In this document: positions 19,223-23,815 of the stretch, in pieces | Layout: each line of letters starts with the position of its first letter | How positions within the stretch are numbered: position 1 is the stretch's first letter | Source of the DNA: Lineolata rhizophorae | Lineage: Eukaryota; Ascomycota; Dothideomycetes; Lineolatales; Lineolataceae | DNA: 23,815 bases | Reading direction: 5' to 3' | Assembly (NCBI GenBank): GCA_010093515.1 | Contig: MU001676.1 | Location: 200,391 to 224,205, forward strand | Translations under genes and position numbers: made by a program | Notes under the pieces: generated by a model | What the model was told of the DNA's origin: nothing | The model's input: the letters and a program-made list of their open reading frames with translations, nothing else | Database searches by the model: none

Positions 19223-20048
19223 TCCTTTCCGAGCCAGTTCTGCTTAACGGACAGTATCTTAGATAGACGCACTGTATGAATGCTGCAATGCGTTCTACAA
19301 AGAGAAAGGCGACGATGCATCGACTTCTAGCTGCCCTAAAGCGAGTCTCCTCAGGTGCGAGCCACGATCCCGGGGCCATGTGACTTACCGCTGACATCCC
19401 TTCAAGGCTGAAGATGAAGCAGAGAGCCGAAGGTGTATAGCGGCATGCTAGCAAAGGACTCTTTGTGTAGGATTAGAGGCATCATACGCTTCACAGAGCA
19501 CATGTAGATAGTAGGTAGCAATCGAGTTCTAGCGTCGTTCTTGCGGTTGCGAAAAGTTGCGAAGAATTTTCGCGGTATGTAACACCCGGTTTTCCGACTC
19601 TGCGCTCCTTTCCCGGCGGGATCGAGCAGAGAGAACAGCGGGCGTGCCTTTATCTAAGGCAATCGTGAGCGCGCAAGAGATCCGTAGACCTGCACAAACA
19701 TTGAAACGTTTGAACCGAGACTCTAATGATTGCCTAGAAGACATGAAGAGGGAAAAAGAGGGGCGGAGGAAAGGCGAAGGCTGCTTTTGAGGTTCCCGGC
19801 AGCCGCCGCTAGCGCAACCGAGAGCATGCCAAGCCGCAGAGCCTCAGCGCATCCCGGCCGGCCTAACTCGCCAGCCACAGCTCCGTCGCGTTCACCTCCG
19901 TCTGTTTGCAGTATTGCGCAAAACCAGCAACAACCACCGCACGTGCTCCTGCGGGTATTGGCGCCGTAGCCGTACAAGCAGGTGCTTGTGTTGTATCTTC
20001 TACCCGTCCTCTTTGTTCCTTTCATTTCCTTCAACGTCTGCCGTCGCC
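19223..20048. promoter_or_regulatory. NUP84 promoter side of the divergent spacer
   Basis: There is no supported gene. Open frames on both strands (19529-20169) are shadows of each other without motifs. The last 80 bases before the NUP84 start are CT-rich (TTCCTTTCATTTCCTTC), as expected for a fungal core promoter and leader. Confidence 0.4.
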
Positions 20049-23000
20049 ATGCTGCCGCACCGGAGGTCGCGCAGCACGCGCGGTAACCCGGTAGGTTTCC
20101 CATACATTCGATTTTAGCAACACTTACTGATCCGACGTAGCTCGCGGATTTTGACTCAGCCCTAGTCATGGCACCTTCGGTTTGTCATGCCACGACCTCG
20201 TCATTCTCGTTGCTAATCTAGAATAGGCCGAGCCCTCGCGCGACCAAAGCACACCTGGCCCGGCTTCTTTGAGTACGTCTAGCCATCGCTTCTTGAAATG
20301 TCCTCAGATCTTACTTACCAATGTTCTATCATAGCCTATCGGCCGCCGCGATCCTTACACCCTCTCCAAGATGTTGCCGATCGCGTTGGCCGTGAAGTCG
20401 AGCAGTTTGCGGAGGAGATCGACAAATGGTACGCTGGAACGGCGCATCCTGAGAAGAGCTATCGCTCCTCGATAAAGCTGGCCGAGCGGTTCCAAAAGAT
20501 CGCCGAGGACACGGTTGAACGCCTCAAAAAGAAGCATGCTGCGGAGGACGACCGGCTTCAGCATCAATCCTGGGAGTGGCGCATTCGGGCGCTCGACAGT
20601 GAGAGGGGCTCGCCTGCACCGTCGACCTCGTTTGGAGGCGACGCTGCCTCGTCATCTATAGCTGCAAGCCGTGTAGGCCGTGATACTACGGTCAAGGATC
20701 TACGACAGTGGCAGCAGGAGGTGAATACATGGCGGCTGCTCAAAATCTGCTTGGAGATAAACCACGGTGACGCTGCCGAGAAGGAGAAGAGAGATAAAGA
20801 GGAATTGGCAGCCATGGGCCCGGCTACAAGGTTCACAGGCGACGACGACATCTGGCGCCGCTTCTTACTCGAGGATAGGGCGTCGCGCGGGAGGAAGCTG
20901 ATATTGGAATGGCTCGAGTCCACTGCGGAGAGCTCGAGTACTGGAATCGATGAAGTTGTTGAGCAGCTCAAGTCTCACGCCGGTCAGGGCAGGGGCACGT
21001 GGTCCAAGGGATGGCTACATACGCGCGAGAAAATCAAGGGACAGAAACGGCTCCGCCCTTGGGGCCCCGAGACCCGGGCTTTCAGCTCGCACAGTTCGGA
21101 CCCTCTCGTCACTCAGCTAGACCCTGATGCTATGAGCCGGCAAGGCCGCATGCTGGAAAAACCCGATACCTTCTATGAGCGGTCCCTCTGGTTGACGTGC
21201 TGGGAGCTGCTCAGGCGAGGTGTGCCTCGGGACAAAGTACGGGACTGGGCTTTCGAGCACAACGAAGCGTGGCGCATTGCTAGCCTCGGGTTCAGCGGCA
21301 CGAAGAGTGAACGCTGGGCGTTTGGCGCCGCGAATAGCGGTGCTTTGTGGCGCCGCATGTGTGCTGCTGCGTCGAGGAATGCCAAGGACGAGTATGAGCG
21401 CGCCGTTTATGGGCTCCTTAGCGGTGAACTCCAATCCGCAGACATTGCATGCCGGTCCTACGACGATTTGCTCTATGTTCGGTACAATTCGCTGCTTCTC
21501 GGCCGATTCGACAACTACCTCCAAACCAGGTACCCTGAAAGGCTTCCTGCGGCGCTAGCCCACAAGTTCCCGGTGTTTGACGCCGTCAAGGCCTACGGTG
21601 GCTGGATGACTGCGAGTCAACGTATCGTGGATGAGCTCTGGAATCATCACACCTCCAGCGCTGAGGCCAAGTCCCCAATGAAGCTGATCCAAGCTAGTCT
21701 CTTGAGCAATCGCTTTCCGCAACTGGTAAACCAGCTTGGCATGGCCATCTCCCGCAAGGCCGGACCGCATTCGGTGGTCATCATGCATCGCCCATACGAT
21801 TCGGAACCAGAGCTCATGACTCTAGCGGGCGACTACAATGCTCTTCGCATCGTCGCACACATCTACCTAATTTTGAAGCAGATCGGCGTGAGATTTGTAG
21901 AGCCGCCAAACGCCCGAGCCACGGAAGGAAATGCGATTCTGCCCATCAAGGACATGCCTCTCAACGAGAATGTCCTCGTCGGCTACCTCGATTTCTTGCG
22001 TCTTGCTGGGAAGCTCGAGATCATTCCTCTTTACGCTTCACATCTTACGGGGAAGTTCGCAGAGCAGACTTTGGGTCGCATCCTACCTGACGTTCGCAAC
22101 CCGGCTGAACAGCAGATGCTTGTTAAGCTCATGGAGCAATACAATATTGACGTTAGCAGCGTCTTTTTGGAACAATACTGCTTCACTCTAATGCGGAACT
22201 CGGACAAGCCGCTTAATGCGAGAGCTTTAGACGACAGTCTAGTGCCAATTGAAGAGCTCTCCATATTAGAAGACAGTGATAGCCACATGTGGCCCGGGCA
22301 GCGCATTGTCAATAGCTTCATGCCGAAGACCTTGACCGATCAGGATGAGGCGATTGTGAGGAGCGTGGAGTGGTACATGCTAGTGCGGGGAGAATGGGTC
22401 CTAACGTTTGGTGCGCTGAACCACGTTATGAAGCACGTTCTGCGTATGTCAACAATTCCAGCGCTGCATTGTGTAACGACATCCCCTACTAACTACATAA
22501 ATAAAAGTATCCGGTCAGATCGGGATCGCACGGGCTATCTGCGAGAAGTTGCCCTACGCGAAAGTGTCTATGGCCAAATCCGAAACTGTCTTCGGTCGGC
22601 CCTACAACCTCTTTGAAGATGATAACCCCTTCGAAGAAAAGGATGAGGAAGAGCTAGAGGAGCAACCTCAACCTGATTTGCGCCGTAGTGCGCGGGCTAG
22701 CGCGCGAGTTTCATCTGTGTCTCAAGCTGTCAAGGGAATGGACGCTAAAACGGAAGAAGAGGAGCGCAAGAGGCGAGGAATGTGGCTCAAATGGGAAGCA
22801 TTCAAGGGTTGCTCCCAAGCGTACTACGATATGGAAAACTTAGTCACAATACTCAGCCTTCTATCCAAGTGGCGTCGGCTGGAGGACACCCTACTTAAGT
22901 AAGTTCGCTCCTATGGTAGTGCGACCCATGGTTACTAACACGGTTGCAACGACAGCTCTGCTAGCTTTCCGCCCGCGAATGTCAAGACTGCTATGAAAGA

Positions 23001-23586
23001 AGCCAGCACAATTCTCGACAGGCTAGAAGTACACATAGATCGCTTGATGGACAGCACTTCTCTAGCCACACCGCACGTTCGTAAGTCTACTTCGTCCCGG
23101 TCAATGTTTCCCATCTCGGTCGAGTCAAACCTGTCACGTGCTAGAATATATGTAGCTAAACATTGTACAGACGACACTCAACCGAAACTCCTCCAAAAGA
23201 TACGCTCCAAATACCTGCCCGAGTGCATCATCGCCTACAATACAGCATTGCACTGTGCTGCCGAGCTCCTCTCCCCAGACTATATGGTCACCGCCATGGA
23301 TTTACCGACGCGAATCGCGGACAACAACAACACACACCTCCAGGACGTCTTCCTAGCGACGAACCGCATGGAAGAGCTCGTTGACGCGTTCGCTAACGAT
23401 GCCGAGCGCATGCTCATGCTCAACGAACACGAGGCTGAAGCCGAACAGGCGACCGGTCGCAGGCTCTCCCAGCGCACTAGGCGTGGCGGCAGGAAGATCC
23501 ACCGAGCGAAGAGAGAACGCGAGTGGATGGGAGAAACGATGAAGATTTGGAACATCCATAATGGCAACGGAGAAGAAGCTTCATGA
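20049..23586 (+). CDS. NUP84: Nucleoporin Nup84/Nup107, Y-complex subunit
   Basis: This is a scaffold subunit of the outer-ring (Y/Nup107-160) complex of the nuclear pore, binding Nup145C/Nup96 and Nup133 in relatives. I model seven exons: 20049-20090, 20141-20179, 20227-20272, 20335-22443, 22508-22898, 22956-23080 and 23171-23586, giving 1055 aa. It is largely alpha-helical. The N-terminus (MLPHRRSRSTRGNP) is basic and disordered, followed by the family helix DVADRVGREVEQFAEEIDKW, the Trp-rich stretch FYERSLWLTCWELLRRGV, AAASRNAKDEYERAVYGLLSG, and a C-terminal half with YIPE/AY-type sequence (KYLPECIIAYNTALH). The early small exons rest on splice sites only; the intron 2 donor, GTTTGT, is unusual. 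Intron 6 (23081-23170) is 90 nt, in frame and stop-free, so retention would give 1085 aa. The family assignment (Nup84_Nup100 type) is firm; the N-terminal exons are moderate. Confidence 0.9.
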
Positions 23587-23623
23587 AGCTGTTGAGCGTA
23601 ATCCAGTCGGTAGGAATAGGATA

Positions 23624-23747
23624 CACTAGGTGGCTGGCGGGAGACAAAATTGCGGTGTTTTGTGTAAGCAGGTGGGAATGATCGGCTTCTTTGTAGCATT
23701 AGACCTATTAACGTAATCCACCACGCAGTGACACCAACCACCTAGTG
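23624..23747. repeat. Imperfect 14-bp inverted repeat in the NUP84 3' flank
   Basis: CACTAGGTGGCTGG (23624-23637) is the reverse complement of CCAACCACCTAGTG (23734-23747) with one mismatch, enclosing 96 bases. A direct repeat AGTGACACC (about 23728 and 23744) overlaps the right arm. It may be a tiny foldback element or a 3'-end stem. No target-site duplication was identified. Confidence 0.65.
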
Positions 23748-23815
23748 ACACCGACGAGTCCATGACGCGCCCATCAACTTTGCCCACCAATTTCTCCACC
23801 AAAAATGCCCAAGAA

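Noticed and set aside
19723-20169. 148-codon minus-strand frame over the NUP84 promoter and first exons
   Set aside because: No motif, and it is antisense to coding exons and a CT-rich promoter.
6289-23586. The genes from panC to NUP84 as one functional cluster
   Set aside because: They are unrelated housekeeping functions in mixed orientation with separate promoters; nothing points to a shared pathway or system.

Overview
The window looks like nuclear DNA of a filamentous ascomycete (Pezizomycotina). Coding genes carry short spliceosomal introns of about 47-90 nt with GTRNGT-type donors and CTAAC/CTAAY branch points. Coding sequence is GC-rich, spacers are AT-richer, and core promoters are CT-rich. 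I cannot fix the genus from this sequence alone.

Layout. Bases 1-3000 are gene-poor and look degraded. They hold a zinc-finger-like remnant (about 523-705, + strand), a long interrupted reading frame (about 1650-2540, - strand) and a 17-bp tandem array (2592-2659) with a variant of the same unit at the left edge. A two-exon hemerythrin (HHE) domain gene follows (3137-3800, +). From 3801 to 5775 there is an AT-rich gene-free block holding a degenerate TGCTCTGCATACTC-type minisatellite (about 5052-5540) and a near-perfect 108-bp palindrome (5573-5680).

From 6289 to the right edge the window is an ordinary, densely packed core region. It contains pantothenate synthetase (6289-7433, +, with a short first exon giving a presequence), the RNase P/MRP subunit Pop4 (7958-8775, -), a full-length ABCA-type ABC transporter (9661-14613, +, 1630 aa), a 202-aa acidic/coiled-coil protein of unknown function (15742-16570, +), SUMO (17569-18102, -) and the Y-complex nucleoporin Nup84/Nup107 (20049-23586, +, seven exons in my model).

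The core genes are housekeeping functions: coenzyme A precursor synthesis, tRNA/rRNA processing, protein modification, nuclear pore structure and lipid-type transport. They are not an operon or a cluster and show no shared pathway; neighbours are arranged convergently or divergently. I found no convincing novel multi-gene system. The most unusual signals are the palindrome beside the minisatellite, the 17-bp repeats bracketing the degraded left block, and several splice or start choices that change where a protein goes or whether it works: the PanC presequence, the SUMO diglycine exon, and a 90-nt in-frame intron in NUP84. No tRNA, rRNA, CRISPR, retroelement or intact transposon was recognised.
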